Shown: positions 1-9,356, counted from the stretch's first letter. The stretch is DNA of 64,000 nucleotides from Ruminococcus flavefaciens (GCA_002309635.1 DBXO01000011.1:3001-67000); one strand, 5' to 3'. The notes: generated by a model not told the origin, from the letters alone. A program made the numbers and translations.

Positions 1-1913
1 GTGATGATATTGCCGTCCTCGTCCTCAACGCTGCTGAGTATTATCTGATCCTCAGCGAACACCATATCGCCCATTTTTTCCTGATAATAGGACAGGGTCT
101 CGGGCATTCCCACAGCCATTGAGATAAGCAGCATAACAAAGGTTATACCCACGAAAAGCATGATATAATTAGGGATATTCTGCAAGAAAACGCGCATTCT
201 GAAACGTTTAAGGAACCTCCATCCTGGCAGTCTTATCGCCTTTTTCCTTTTTTTCTGCTTAAGATCATGCCGCAGGAAGCGCAGCGGCGAGAGCTTCAGC
301 GTTTTTGTGATGACGAATGCGTTGATAATAAGCATCAGTACTATAGGAATCACAGTTGTTTTTATAAACGCCTCGGGAGTCCACAAGGTTTCAAAGCCCG
401 GCAGGCTGTAGCTGCTGTAGTACATATCTGCAACTGTATTCTTTAACACCGTATAGCCAAGCACATTACCGATAACAGAAGCTATAACCACGATGAGCAA
501 CGGAGCGCTCATATAGTAGCGCAGAAGCTCGCCCCTTGTATAGCCCGAAGCTCTGAGAGTACCGATAACAGAGGCTTCCTGTTCAAGAGTAGTGCTGATA
601 GTTACTGCAAAGATAAACGCCAGCACGGCGGTGAGTATGTACAGGAGAACTCCGCCCATAGCCTTATCCTTGCCTATATCGCTTCTTGCGAAGCTCATGG
701 ACTGATTTACATAGGCAGGAACGTAATCCTTTATTTCAAGGTCCTCGGTATCGGAGACTGCTGTCTGTGTGATGAGAGCTTTAAGGAAGTGCTCGGACAT
801 TTCCTTTTCCTCGTACTCGTCAGCAGGCTTTTTATTGTAGGTGAACGCATAGTTTGCAACGGTATTTGCTCGGATACGCGCCAAGCCCTCGTTTGTGGCC
901 ATGCCCACATCAAAGGTAAGGGCATCGAACATGGTGTCGGTATTGCTCTCGTAAAGTGCGCTGTAATCCACAAAAGCTGCAAGTCCCACTACTTCAAAAT
1001 CCAAATTGCCTGCCTTTATGATATCGCCGACCTTGATTTTAGCATTGTCGGCATGCATACGGTCAATTATTATCTCATTCTCGTTTTCGGGAGCCCGCCC
1101 CTTTAAAATATCATATAGGTCTGTGTCACTGCGCTCGCCGTAAATGCGTATAGTTCCCGAATAATCACTTTTTGAAGGCAGAGCTTCTTCAGTGTCCTTG
1201 TAGAAAAGCTCATAAACAGTAACGGGCACCGCGTCGAATTTCTCGTTCAGCTCGTAGCGTTCTTCAATTTCGGCGTATTTTTCATCTATTTCCTTGTCTA
1301 TTTTCTTTTTTGCCTCATCCATTGCGTCTGACAGGGCGTTTCTGTAGTCATCTGAGTCCCTGGCCTTCCTGACAGCTTCATTGTAAGCCTTATCGTAGCT
1401 CTCTTCAATGGCAGTATCATATGCTGAGCTTATCATTGTCTCGCGCTGAGCCTCAGGTATATCAGCTCCCATAGTCTTTGCAGCGTTGATCTTCTCGTCA
1501 ACAGCAGCAATTACCTGAGTTCTTACAGCTTCCTTTACCTGTTCAGCCACCTTTTCTTCCATAGCTTCGCTGACCGCCTTTTCCACCTTGTCAGAGGCTT
1601 CATCATAGGCACGTTCACGGTATACCGATGGTACATCAGCCATTTTGCCCGTTTCAACCGCCTTCACAGTGGCTTCGTCAGCTTTTTTGGAAAGTGTGAA
1701 ATGTCCGTCCTCACGCTTCATTTTTACAACGTTATTGTCAAGAGTGTTGAGCATACTGTTATTTGCAACGTACATTCCCGAAACGAAACCGATAGTTACG
1801 ATAAGCATGAGACATATCATCAGATAGCGCTTCCAGTCGCGGAGCATATCCTTCCAGACGCGCCTGTGGAGGGGATTTTTCGGGCGCTTGCCGAATGATA
1901 TATTCTTATCCAT
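1..1913 (-). CDS. FtsX-family ABC transporter permease (5' part of gene; 3' end outside window)
   Basis: Integral-membrane permease of the MacB/FtsX class; about 637 residues are inside the window and the C-terminus is cut off by the left edge. It starts with MDKNISFGKRP; a basic N-terminus and one membrane segment (about residues 25-50) are followed by a long charged, Ala/Glu/Lys-rich extracytoplasmic region, probably coiled coil. A group of membrane segments follows (TAVLAFIFAVTIS, LLIVVIASVIGNVLGY, then a third), and a second FtsX-type repeat begins near the edge. The long helical domain between TM1 and TM2 resembles permeases that act on envelope substrates rather than simple importers. 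The ATPase gene lies 12 bp upstream, so the two should form one transporter. Substrate unknown. Confidence 0.85.
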   Translation of the reverse strand, partial: MDKNISFGKRPKNPLHRRVWKDMLRDWKRYLMICLMLIVTIGFVSGMYVANNSMLNTLDNNVVKMKREDGHFTLSKKADEATVKAVETGKMADVPSVYRERAYDEASDKVEKAVSEAMEEKVAEQVKEAVRTQVIAAVDEKINAAKTMGADIPEAQRETMISSAYDTAIEESYDKAYNEAVRKARDSDDYRNALSDAMDEAKKKIDKEIDEKYAEIEERYELNEKFDAVPVTVYELFYKDTEEALPSKSDYSGTIRIYGERSDTDLYDILKGRAPENENEIIIDRMHADNAKIKVGDIIKAGNLDFEVVGLAAFVDYSALYESNTDTMFDALTFDVGMATNEGLARIRANTVANYAFTYNKKPADEYEEKEMSEHFLKALITQTAVSDTEDLEIKDYVPAYVNQSMSFARSDIGKDKAMGGVLLYILTAVLAFIFAVTISTTLEQEASVIGTLRASGYTRGELLRYYMSAPLLIVVIASVIGNVLGYTVLKNTVADMYYSSYSLPGFETLWTPEAFIKTTVIPIVLMLIINAFVITKTLKLSPLRFLRHDLKQKKRKKAIRLPGWRFLKRFRMRVFLQNIPNYIMLFVGITFVMLLISMAVGMPETLSYYQEKMGDMVFAEDQIILSSVEDEDGNII

Positions 1914-1925
1914 AAATAATCCCCC

Positions 1926-2642
1926 TTACCACTCAATTTCAGCAGCAGTCAGCTTTTCCTTATTGACGGTATCATGTCTTATCCTGCCGTCGCGGAGCTT
2001 TATCACATGGTCAGCCATTTGCTTTATAGCTTCATTATGGGTTACCATGATGACAGTATTGCCATATTTCTTGTTGACCTCCTCGATGAGCTGCAATATC
2101 TCCTTGGAGGTCTTGTAGTCAAGAGCTCCCGTAGGCTCGTCGCAGAGCAGTATATCCGGGTTCTTTACGATAGCACGGCCTATCGACACCCTTTGCTGCT
2201 GGCCGCCGGAAAGCTGATTCGGCAGCTTATAGCGGTGCTCGTAAAGTCCGAGAATCTTAAGCAATTCGTCGATATCAAGAGGCTTATCCGAGAGATAAGC
2301 GCCTGTTTCTATATTTTCCTTTACGTTCAGGTTCGGAATAAGATTGTACATCTGGAAAACATATCCCAAATGCTTTCTGCGGTAGCGTGTAAGGCTCTTT
2401 TCGTCCATTTCAGCCAGCTTGTCACCGTTTATGGTTATTTCTCCTGCATCGGCGCTGTCGATCCCTCCAAGGATATTAAGCAGAGTTGATTTGCCCGAAC
2501 CCGAAGGTCCGAGAAGCACGCAGAACTCTCCCTTACCCACTGTGAAGTCAAGCTCTTTCAGCACGTCCTGCCTTGTTTCGCCGCTGCCGAAACTCTTTTT
2601 CAGGCCGCGGACTTCAAGGAATTTTCTCTCTTTCTCACTCAT
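1926..2642 (-). CDS. ABC transporter ATP-binding protein, LolD/MacB type
   Basis: Cytoplasmic ATPase of about 238 residues that powers the FtsX-type permease just downstream. Walker A is GPSGSGKST, the signature is LSGGQQQR, Walker B is ILLCDEPTGALD and the H-loop is VTHNE; the full set makes it catalytically intact. The DEPTGALD form is typical of the LolD/MacB subfamily. Two in-frame ATGs lie six bases apart. The second (2642) sits about 7 nt from the AAGGAGAG ribosome site, while the first is only 1-2 nt away, so the second is preferred. No recognisable operator was seen in the roughly 270 bp upstream. Confidence 0.9.
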   Translation of the reverse strand: MSEKERKFLEVRGLKKSFGSGETRQDVLKELDFTVGKGEFCVLLGPSGSGKSTLLNILGGIDSADAGEITINGDKLAEMDEKSLTRYRRKHLGYVFQMYNLIPNLNVKENIETGAYLSDKPLDIDELLKILGLYEHRYKLPNQLSGGQQQRVSIGRAIVKNPDILLCDEPTGALDYKTSKEILQLIEEVNKKYGNTVIMVTHNEAIKQMADHVIKLRDGRIRHDTVNKEKLTAAEIEW

Positions 2643-2648
2643 AACCAT

Positions 2649-2913
2649 TCTCTCCTTATGTCTTTATTAATATCCATCTCAGTATCATGTATGTGTGAAC
2701 ACTTGAATACCTATTCATATGTTATCATAATATTGCTGAAATGTCAAGGGCTTTTCAGATGTTTCAGCATTTTTGATATTATAAGGCAATACAGTTCATT
2801 TATTAAAGTTAGCATATACAAATAATATATAGAATACAGTTGCATCAGCTTAACAAACAGCACATATGACATGCATCGCTTATTGCTGAGAAATTATGCT
2901 TTACTGTAAGATC
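2649..2913. other. intergenic region upstream of the ABC operon
   Basis: AT-rich stretch between the ABC ATPase start and the bidirectional terminator at 2914-2942. It must hold the promoter of the ABC operon. I see no ORF with a ribosome site and no convincing operator. Confidence 0.4.
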
Positions 2914-2942
2914 AAAAGGGAGATACCGAGTATCTCCCTTTT
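2914..2942 (-). terminator. Rho-independent terminator after the AraC::P-type ATPase gene
   Basis: A perfect 13-bp stem (2914-2926 with 2930-2942) encloses a CGA loop, with A/T runs on both sides. It begins 4 bp after the ATPase stop codon and could work in both directions. Confidence 0.8.
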
Positions 2943-2945
2943 TCC

Positions 2946-5060
2946 CTATTTCAGTTCGGTCATGCTCCTGAGACCTATTGCAAGCGTCGAAGCATTATGC
3001 AAAAGAGCTGAAGTTGCAGGCGGCAATGCCCCAAGAACTCCAAGTCCGATAAGTCCGCCGTTGAAGCCTATGATAGTATGATAGTTCCTGCCAATACGTG
3101 ACATCAGCGCATTGCTGAGGCGTTTCAGCTCAACAAGAGCATACATATCATCGGCAGATATGGTAATGTCCGCTATCTCACGGGCTATAGCAGCTCCTGT
3201 GCTTATAGCGATACCTGCGTCGGCTTCGCTGAGGGCAGGTGAATCATTTACTCCGTCACCTATCATTACCACCTTGCGTCCTGCTTCATGCTCAGCGCGT
3301 ATGAAAGCTGCCTTGTCCTCGGGAATCACCTCCGCATGATACTCGTCAACGCCTACCTTTTCGGCAACTGCCCGTGCTGTGCGCTCGTTATCGCCTGTCA
3401 TCATAACTATCCGCGATATGCCGTATCCGTGCAGCTTTTCAATAACGTCAGCAGCCTCCTCACGGAGAGGATCTTCAATGCAGATAACGGCTGCCACCTC
3501 ACCGCCTATGGCAAGATACAGGTGCGAATACTCCGCAGGAAGTTCATGGTATCTCCTGTCATCCGGCTCGGCACACTTCTCATCCTCTATGATGAAATGA
3601 TGACTTCCGATAAGTACACGCTCACCCTCAACCATGCTGGAAATACCATGTGCAACAACGTATTCCACCTTTGAGTGGAACTCCTCATGGATAAGTCCTT
3701 TCTTAGCAGCCTCGGCAACTACCGCATTGGCTATGGAGTGAGGATAGTGCTCCTCAAGGCAGGCTGCGAGCCGCAGCATTTCGTCCTCGTCACGTCCGTC
3801 GAAGGTTATGACCTTTGCGACCTTGGGAGCAGAATGCGTCAGAGTTCCCGTTTTGTCGAAGACTATGGTGTCAGCCTCGGCAATAGCCTCCATGAAGCGT
3901 CCGCCCTTGACAGTTATGCCTGCACGGCTGCAATCACGCATTGCTGACAATACTGAGATAGGCATAGCAAGCTTCAGCGCACAGGAGAAATCGACCATGA
4001 GTATCGACAACGCCTTTGTGACGTTTCTTGTCAGCAGCCATGTGAGAAGAGTTCCGCCAAGGCTCCAGGGCACAAGCTTATCCGCAAGGTGAGAAGCCTT
4101 GTCCTCTGCGGCGGATTTCATCTTTTCCGATTCCTCTATCATCTTCACGATGCGGTCATAGCGGCCGCCGCCTGCGGTATTCTCAACGATTATGGTACAT
4201 TCGCCGTCCTCGACCACAGTACCTGCGTAGACGTAAGCTCCGGCAGACTTGTGTACAGGCACTGATTCGCCTGTCATTGAAGCCTGATTTACCATTGCGT
4301 CGCCTGATATCACCTTTCCGTCGAGAGGTATCATGGAACCTGTTCTCACAACTACCATATCGCCCCTGCGTACCTCATTCACGGGAATGTCTATTATCTT
4401 CATCTCTGTATCCCTGAGGAGCTCGGCAGCACAAAACATTTTCCTGTTTTTTGCGTAGGTGTAAACAGGACAGCCCATAGTCTGCCTGAAAACATTCTTC
4501 AGCGTAGTCTGGTCGATCTCAAACAGCTCCGAAAGCTGTGCGATAGTGTAATGCTCGCAGAGATTTTCACATATAAAGCTGCCGATTTTTCTGATACGTC
4601 CGCTTTTTTCGCAGACACAGCCTTTTTTCTCTCCCATAAGCACGAGTAGTTCCATTACCTTTATTCTCAGCATAGAAATGCCGGAGGTACCATATATCTC
4701 CGAAAACAGCCTTTTAAAAGTATCGTCCGAGCTGAACAGGCACTGTTCGCAGCTCTGCATATTATACAGTATATCGGGCATATCAAGGAGCTCCGATAAA
4801 GCCTTGCAGTTATAGCTTGAATCTATCAGCAGGGTGATACCGCAATAGTCCTGCGAATAGACGATATGGCAGTCAGAAATATTGTCATGCCGGGCAATAA
4901 GACAGTTGTTTGCCGTCAGATAGCAGTATTCTCCGTTTATGAAGTATTCGCTGATACCGCTTATACAGAAGCTTATCTCAAGTACATTTTCACCGGCTGG
5001 TTCCGGAGCTTCTCCGCATATCAACCTTATATCGGGAAATAATTGTATTTCTTGTTTCAT
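2946..5060 (-). CDS. Chimera: AraC-type regulator N-terminus fused to a truncated P1B-type metal ATPase
   Basis: Residues 1 to about 221 look like an AraC-family regulator: a sensor domain, then the first helix-turn-helix (YTIAQLSELFEIDQTTLKNVF) and the start of the second (AAELLRDTEMKIIDI). At about residue 222-226 the sequence changes without a frameshift to the actuator domain of a heavy-metal P-type ATPase (VNEVRRGDMVVV; TGES at 263-266). The phosphorylation site DKTGT (402-406), GDGVND and a C-terminal helix follow. The second AraC helix-turn-helix and the ATPase N-terminus with its first four membrane helices are absent. The transmembrane metal motif is SCALK, as in Feo-linked ATPases of Clostridia, not the classical CPC. 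In related loci these are expected to be two genes, so this is probably a deletion product. Regulator and transporter activity are both doubtful. Confidence 0.85.
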   Translation of the reverse strand: MKQEIQLFPDIRLICGEAPEPAGENVLEISFCISGISEYFINGEYCYLTANNCLIARHDNISDCHIVYSQDYCGITLLIDSSYNCKALSELLDMPDILYNMQSCEQCLFSSDDTFKRLFSEIYGTSGISMLRIKVMELLVLMGEKKGCVCEKSGRIRKIGSFICENLCEHYTIAQLSELFEIDQTTLKNVFRQTMGCPVYTYAKNRKMFCAAELLRDTEMKIIDIPVNEVRRGDMVVVRTGSMIPLDGKVISGDAMVNQASMTGESVPVHKSAGAYVYAGTVVEDGECTIIVENTAGGGRYDRIVKMIEESEKMKSAAEDKASHLADKLVPWSLGGTLLTWLLTRNVTKALSILMVDFSCALKLAMPISVLSAMRDCSRAGITVKGGRFMEAIAEADTIVFDKTGTLTHSAPKVAKVITFDGRDEDEMLRLAACLEEHYPHSIANAVVAEAAKKGLIHEEFHSKVEYVVAHGISSMVEGERVLIGSHHFIIEDEKCAEPDDRRYHELPAEYSHLYLAIGGEVAAVICIEDPLREEAADVIEKLHGYGISRIVMMTGDNERTARAVAEKVGVDEYHAEVIPEDKAAFIRAEHEAGRKVVMIGDGVNDSPALSEADAGIAISTGAAIAREIADITISADDMYALVELKRLSNALMSRIGRNYHTIIGFNGGLIGLGVLGALPPATSALLHNASTLAIGLRSMTELK

Positions 5061-5061
5061 G

Positions 5062-6423
5062 TCAGTTCATCGCCTGTTCAAGAGCCTTCCGCACTGCTTC
5101 GATAATGCCTTTTGAGCTGTAGGTGGCACCAGAGCAGGCGTCGATACCGTCTGCGCTGACCTTTGCGCCTATCTGCGGTATCACCGTATTCATGGCGTCG
5201 CTGAAATACTCCGGATCGTCATCATCAGCCCATGCGGAAATGCTTGTTATCGCATCATTTTCAACGTAGAGCTTCACGTGTACCTTTCCCGCGTATCCCT
5301 CGGCTTCCGTTTCGTATTCCCCGTTTTTATATTTGTATTCAGACTGCGGCTCAGCTGCAGCAGCTTCTTCATGGTGCTCCTGTGAAGGCTCGTCGTTTTG
5401 TGACTGCTCTTCCTGCTCTTCCTGCTTTTCCTCCTGTTTTACTTCCTCCGATGCTTTGTTTTCTTCCGTTTTATTATCTGTTTCAGCCTGTGCTGTTGTA
5501 GTTTTTGAAGCTTTATCAGTAACTATTGCGGTTTCAGTAATCTTCCTGCTTTCATTGACAGTAGTTACAGCTGATACCGAAACAGCTGTAGTTTCAGGAG
5601 CAAATGAGAATGTTGCAGCCTTATCATCTGTAACCAATGAGGGCTTAGCAGATTCCATACCGTCATTATGTGCAACATATCCCAAAAGAACTACGGGCAG
5701 AGCAAATGCAAAGGCGCAGGCAGTATTGGGCACAAGCTTCTTTTCGGGCTTTTTATTTGCGATATAGTACTTTCTGATACGCATGACTGCATAACCGATG
5801 AAAACAGCACTGTATACAAGAATACTTAGGAAATAGCCTTCCCTGCCCTTCTGAGCCTTCGGCACAAAAAGCACCAAGATATGGATATATATGCAAGAAT
5901 AGAAAATATACGCAAGACGCTGTATCTTTTTCCATGTCCTTGCGTTCATTTTTTTACGTATCTTCTTGAATGACATTACCGTCAGCGGTACCATTATCAG
6001 CACCATTGCAAGACATACGATACTTGTTATAACGAAGTCCGAACCTGTTCTTCCTTTTATGAGATTTGTTATGTACTGCACGCCGTATGTGATGATATGT
6101 GAGAACGTGAGTATAGCCGCAGTAATTGACAATTCACCGCGTACCGGCATGAGCTTCCTGATCGGAGCCGAGCCGTTCGGAAGTGCTCCCGCCCACATTA
6201 CAACTGCCCAGAAAGCAGTACCGAGAGCTCCGCGGGAGAATATACCAAGAAAATAGTCACGAACAAATCTGCTTGAAATATTTATGTCGGACTGGGCAAT
6301 AACTACAGAAGCTACAGTAAGCACAGCCGCCGGAATATAGAAAGCCGCAGGACATTTTTTCAGCGGTTTGTCAAGGCAAAAAGCGATAAGGAGCGCTATA
6401 AAAAGAGCGGTCAAAAATAACAT
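5062..6423 (-). CDS. Ferric-reductase-like membrane protein with C-terminal FMN-binding domain
   Basis: About 453 residues. The N-terminal half has six or so membrane helices with histidines placed as in ferric-reductase-like/YedZ haem proteins (FSHIITYGVQY, YSCIYIHILVLF). A further helix, a long low-complexity Thr/Gln/Glu linker (roughly residues 270-365) and an extracytoplasmic FMN-binding domain follow. That domain ends with the covalent flavin attachment motif SGATYSS. Known family members move electrons across the membrane to exported flavins; here the likely role is reduction of iron or of an exported acceptor next to the Feo genes. The start at 6423 has AGAGGTAG seven bases upstream; the longer frame to 6477 has no ribosome site. 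It is adjacent to the ATPase chimera (1-bp gap). Confidence 0.8.
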   Translation of the reverse strand: MLFLTALFIALLIAFCLDKPLKKCPAAFYIPAAVLTVASVVIAQSDINISSRFVRDYFLGIFSRGALGTAFWAVVMWAGALPNGSAPIRKLMPVRGELSITAAILTFSHIITYGVQYITNLIKGRTGSDFVITSIVCLAMVLIMVPLTVMSFKKIRKKMNARTWKKIQRLAYIFYSCIYIHILVLFVPKAQKGREGYFLSILVYSAVFIGYAVMRIRKYYIANKKPEKKLVPNTACAFAFALPVVLLGYVAHNDGMESAKPSLVTDDKAATFSFAPETTAVSVSAVTTVNESRKITETAIVTDKASKTTTAQAETDNKTEENKASEEVKQEEKQEEQEEQSQNDEPSQEHHEEAAAAEPQSEYKYKNGEYETEAEGYAGKVHVKLYVENDAITSISAWADDDDPEYFSDAMNTVIPQIGAKVSADGIDACSGATYSSKGIIEAVRKALEQAMN

Positions 6424-6498
6424 AAAATCTACCTCTTTGCAGTATTTGACCTCTGCGCCCGAAGTCGCAGAGGTCATATTTTATAATGGAAATAATGG

Positions 6499-7983
6499 TT
6501 AGTCTTCCTTCTTTCTGAATGCGATTGCGGAGATTCCTGCGAGCGCAAGGAAAGAAAGCGGCAGTGCTGCGCCGTTTACGCCTGTTTTAGGGCTGTTTGA
6601 AGCTGATGTATTGTTTGCTGCGGTAGTTGATTTGGTTGTTGTAGTCGATTTGGAAGTTGTGGTAGTTGCTTCGGTTGCCTGCTCGTTTATCTCAAATTCG
6701 TAATTCTTCTCATATCCTGTAGCTTCAACAGTGAGCTTGTACTTGCCCGAACCGTCGAAAACATTCTCCTCCCCTGACTTGGCGTCAAGCTTTACCTCTC
6801 CTGTCTGAGAGTCGATGATCGTAGCTCCTCGTCTGCCTGCGGCGTAACTCTTCCCGCCAACTGTTACGGCAGAGATGTTCTTGAGATAGTTTGCTGCGTC
6901 AGTTAATGAAGCCCCATCAGCAGCAACAAGCTTACCGTTGGAATACTTAACAGGTATAGAGTCTGTTGAAAGTGTAAAGCTGCCTCTTACAGATGAATAC
7001 TTACCGTTCTCATCGGAAACCGTAAGTGTATAATTACCGGGTTGTGCGTTATTGTAGCTTACGGTATTTCCTGATACGCTGAAGCCGTCAGCTACCTCGC
7101 CCTTTACCTTAAAATCAGCAGGAAGAACAGAGTTGTCAAATGTTGTCGAGCCCTTGCCTGACTTGCCGTTCTCAACGCTGATGCTGTCCGCAAACTTAAC
7201 AGGAAGATATCCGTTCTGTCCGGAAAGTGTGCTGTAGCCACTCAGAGTGATGAATGTTACGTCGGTGATAGTCTGTCCCTGTGAAGACTTGTAGTGCTCG
7301 GAGGAGAGAACGTTGCCGTGAGGCTCCTTCTCCTTTACGCCAGCGCCCCATGAGATAGCACCATTGCGCCAGATATTCTCAAGAGCACGCATACCGTAGT
7401 CGCCGCCCTCTTTTGTCTTGACGATAACGCCGTAGATATCGCAGTTCTCAGGTATACCCTTGACATTTATCTGATAGTCGCCCCAGCTTGAAAGGCTCGA
7501 TACCGTCATCTCGCCGCTGAGCTTTTCCTCACCGTCACTGTCAACAAGCTTGCCGAAGGAAGCCTTGCCATTCTCGACAGTAACAGGCTTGTAAGCAACA
7601 GGCTTCTCGGAGAGCTCTGTGAAGTTCATCTTATCGCTGAGCTTTTCAAGGTCAGCCTTTGCAATCTCAACAGGATAGATAACTCCGAGGATCTTACCGC
7701 CGCCGTTCTCGCCTTCTTCGTTGAAAGTGCCTGCTGCAAGTCCGCCACTCTGCCACTTGCCGTCATCGCCCATTTTTCCTGTACTGTTGCCCTTCCACTT
7801 GTTCTGTGTAGCGGAAGAAACTGCATCGACCGGAACGCTGTTTTTCAGCTCTGCTGCATAGAAATCAGCGTATGGGATATTCATTGTGCCGTAGACCTTA
7901 TCGCCGTCGGCTGCGTTTGCTGTATACGGAACTGCGCCCAGAACGCAGGCAGCGGCACATAAAACTGTTGTAAACTTCTTCAT
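6499..7983 (-). CDS. Secreted, wall-anchored surface protein with sortase-like SPKTG tail
   Basis: 494 residues. Signal peptide at 1-24 (cleavage after TANA). The mature part begins with a region of the type often labelled Tp47-like/PBP-Tp47 C domain (MNIPYADFYAAE, VDAVSSATQNKW). Ig-like sheets, a Thr-rich linker (TTTTSKSTTTTKSTTA) and a C-terminal sorting signal follow: SPKTG, hydrophobic helix, RKKED. The sorting motif departs from LPxTG in its first residue. It lies between flavodoxin and the reductase, so it is plausibly a surface component of metal or haem acquisition; this is inference from position. The Tp47 label is from memory of similar genes, and function is unproven. Confidence 0.75.
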   Translation of the reverse strand: MKKFTTVLCAAACVLGAVPYTANAADGDKVYGTMNIPYADFYAAELKNSVPVDAVSSATQNKWKGNSTGKMGDDGKWQSGGLAAGTFNEEGENGGGKILGVIYPVEIAKADLEKLSDKMNFTELSEKPVAYKPVTVENGKASFGKLVDSDGEEKLSGEMTVSSLSSWGDYQINVKGIPENCDIYGVIVKTKEGGDYGMRALENIWRNGAISWGAGVKEKEPHGNVLSSEHYKSSQGQTITDVTFITLSGYSTLSGQNGYLPVKFADSISVENGKSGKGSTTFDNSVLPADFKVKGEVADGFSVSGNTVSYNNAQPGNYTLTVSDENGKYSSVRGSFTLSTDSIPVKYSNGKLVAADGASLTDAANYLKNISAVTVGGKSYAAGRRGATIIDSQTGEVKLDAKSGEENVFDGSGKYKLTVEATGYEKNYEFEINEQATEATTTTSKSTTTTKSTTAANNTSASNSPKTGVNGAALPLSFLALAGISAIAFRKKED

Positions 7984-7997
7984 GTCCTTATTTCTCC

Positions 7998-8402
7998 TTA
8001 TGCAAGCTTTGCTGCAAGCTCTTTAAGCTTTGCAAGATCGTCATCGGAAGCAGCTTCGTTTACGATAAAGCCCTCGTCTCCGATAAGCTCTGCTCCTGCT
8101 GCCTTTGTACGATCGTACCAGTTTCTCATCCACTCGCCGTCGCCCCAGCCGTATGAGCCGAAAAGAAGGACCTTTTTACCGCTGAGCGAAGCCTCTATTG
8201 ATGTAAAGAAGGGCTCGAATATGTCCTCTTCGAGTACCTCTGCACCCATTGCAGGGCAGCCGAATGCGAATGCATCGTAGTCTGCGACATTGCCTTTGAA
8301 CTCAGATACTTCAAATAGCTCTGCATTTGCACCCTCGGCAGCCGCCTTGGCCATTGCCTCGGTGTTGCCTGTGCCGCTCCAATAAATTACTGCTGTTTTC
8401 AT
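7998..8402 (-). CDS. Short-chain flavodoxin
   Basis: 134 residues, near the usual size for a short-chain flavodoxin. The FMN phosphate loop is WSGTGNTEAMA (residues 9-19), and the isoalloxazine-contacting loops GCPAMGAEVLEEDIFEPF and GSYGWGDGEWM are clear. It would serve as a soluble low-potential electron carrier that replaces ferredoxin when iron is scarce, which fits its place among Feo genes. It has its own ribosome site (GGAGG) and is 11 bp from the DUF3793 gene upstream. Confidence 0.95.
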   Translation of the reverse strand: MKTAVIYWSGTGNTEAMAKAAAEGANAELFEVSEFKGNVADYDAFAFGCPAMGAEVLEEDIFEPFFTSIEASLSGKKVLLFGSYGWGDGEWMRNWYDRTKAAGAELIGDEGFIVNEAASDDDLAKLKELAAKLA

Positions 8403-8413
8403 AACATTTCCTC

Positions 8414-8977
8414 CTATTTTACAGCTTGAAATAGCTCCAAGCCATGATTTAATCTATCGAACAGGATCTCCCTGCAGCGATCGTAAGTTTTGAAAGTCTG
8501 CCGCGCTTTTTCGGCGTTTTCATAGACCTTCCAGTAGCCGCACAGCAGGCAGTTCCTGCCGCTGTTGCTGATAAAACCCCTGACATCTTCCACGGGATAG
8601 CCGAGAAATGCACCTATCTCATGCGGAAAGCTGCCGCAGTTCATACGCAGAGCTAGTATATCAAGCCTTTCATCGATACTCATATCCGCAGTGTAGCCGT
8701 ACTCGCCCAGGAAGTCAGTAACCTGCGGCATGCCGAGCCATGCATTCAGCATTTTTTCATTGTAGATGTAAACAAGAGTACGCTTTCTGCACCTGCAGAG
8801 CTGTTTCGCACACAGCCCGCTGTCTGACAGTTCAGAGGCAAATTCATGCAGATATTCTGCTATTATATGCTCATTCCTGTCAAACGAAACAAGATTCGCA
8901 CACTTCACTCCCAACAGGGTCGGTGCGCTGTGAAAAGCCATTAAACCGTCTATGCTTCTGCGTTCAACTTCGGACAT
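8414..8977 (-). CDS. DUF3793 family protein
   Basis: About 187 residues, cytoplasmic. Recognised as DUF3793 from the order of motifs: HSAPTLLGVKCANLVSF near the start, RKRTLVYIYN in the middle, MNCGSFPHEIGAFLGYP and a terminal CLLCGYWKVY. The conserved Cys and His residues suggest metal or haem handling, but no biochemical role is known. The start at 8977 has AGGGGAG five bases upstream; the longer frame to 9019 has none. It overlaps the DUF2325 gene by 14 bp, so the two are translationally coupled. This pair often accompanies feoB in gut Clostridia. Confidence 0.8.
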   Translation of the reverse strand: MSEVERRSIDGLMAFHSAPTLLGVKCANLVSFDRNEHIIAEYLHEFASELSDSGLCAKQLCRCRKRTLVYIYNEKMLNAWLGMPQVTDFLGEYGYTADMSIDERLDILALRMNCGSFPHEIGAFLGYPVEDVRGFISNSGRNCLLCGYWKVYENAEKARQTFKTYDRCREILFDRLNHGLELFQAVK

Positions 8978-9263
8978 ATTTTCTCCCCTTGATTTCTGAC
9001 AAAAGCTGCTTAAGCGCACTTACACTCGAGCTGTGAACATGCTCTACCGGTACGCCATTTTTCTCGGAGCTTTTCTTAACAGCTCCCAGCATTTTATGGG
9101 AACAGGTCCCCGTAAATACCACCATAAGATCAGGAGTACCAAGCTTGTTCTCGAAGTCCGCAGGCATTTGAGTGAAAACCTTGGACTTGTGATTGAACGA
9201 TTTGCAGATATCCTGATAACGTGTTGCCATGCGGTCATTGCCGCCAACGATTACTATGCTCAT
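8964..9263 (-). CDS. DUF2325 family protein
   Basis: 99 residues beginning MSIVIVGGNDRM, the typical DUF2325 opening, with a conserved central VVFTGTCSHKMLGAVK. It looks like a Rossmann-type small cytoplasmic protein. The start at 9263 is set by AAAGGAGG seven bases upstream. An imperfect copy of the regulon motif (9282-9297) lies just before the ribosome site, so the DUF2325-DUF3793-flavodoxin unit is probably metal regulated. No function is established. Confidence 0.85.
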   Translation of the reverse strand: MSIVIVGGNDRMATRYQDICKSFNHKSKVFTQMPADFENKLGTPDLMVVFTGTCSHKMLGAVKKSSEKNGVPVEHVHSSSVSALKQLLSEIKGRKYVRS

Positions 9264-9281
9264 AAATTCCTCCTTTATTGT

Positions 9282-9297
9282 ATTAGTTATTGCTAAC
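9282..9297 (-). promoter_or_regulatory. Candidate metal-responsive operator before DUF2325
   Basis: The minus strand reads GTTAGCAATAACTAAT, a dyad TTAG-N6-CTAA. It matches the GTTAG-N6-(A/C)TAAC motif except for its last base. It lies about 19 bp upstream of the start codon. Confidence 0.5.
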
Positions 9298-9313
9298 ATC
9301 TGTGCTTATGTAT

Positions 9314-9335
9314 GGGGCGATGAATACATCGCCCC
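9314..9335. other. Perfect 9-bp stem-loop between the Cys-rich FeoB partner and DUF2325
   Basis: GGGGCGATG and CATCGCCCC are separated by AATA. There is no T-tract on either side, so it is more likely an RNA processing, stability or attenuation element than a full terminator. Confidence 0.55.
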
Positions 9336-9356
9336 GATGTTTGTTGTGATAATTAT

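Noticed and set aside
5232..5767. Plus-strand Cys/Ser-rich frames opposite the FMN-binding protein
   Set aside because: Shadow of the low-complexity Glu/Gln/Thr linker codons on the minus strand.
9314..9335. Hairpin called as a terminator
   Set aside because: The stem is perfect but no T-tract follows on either strand; kept only as a stem-loop.
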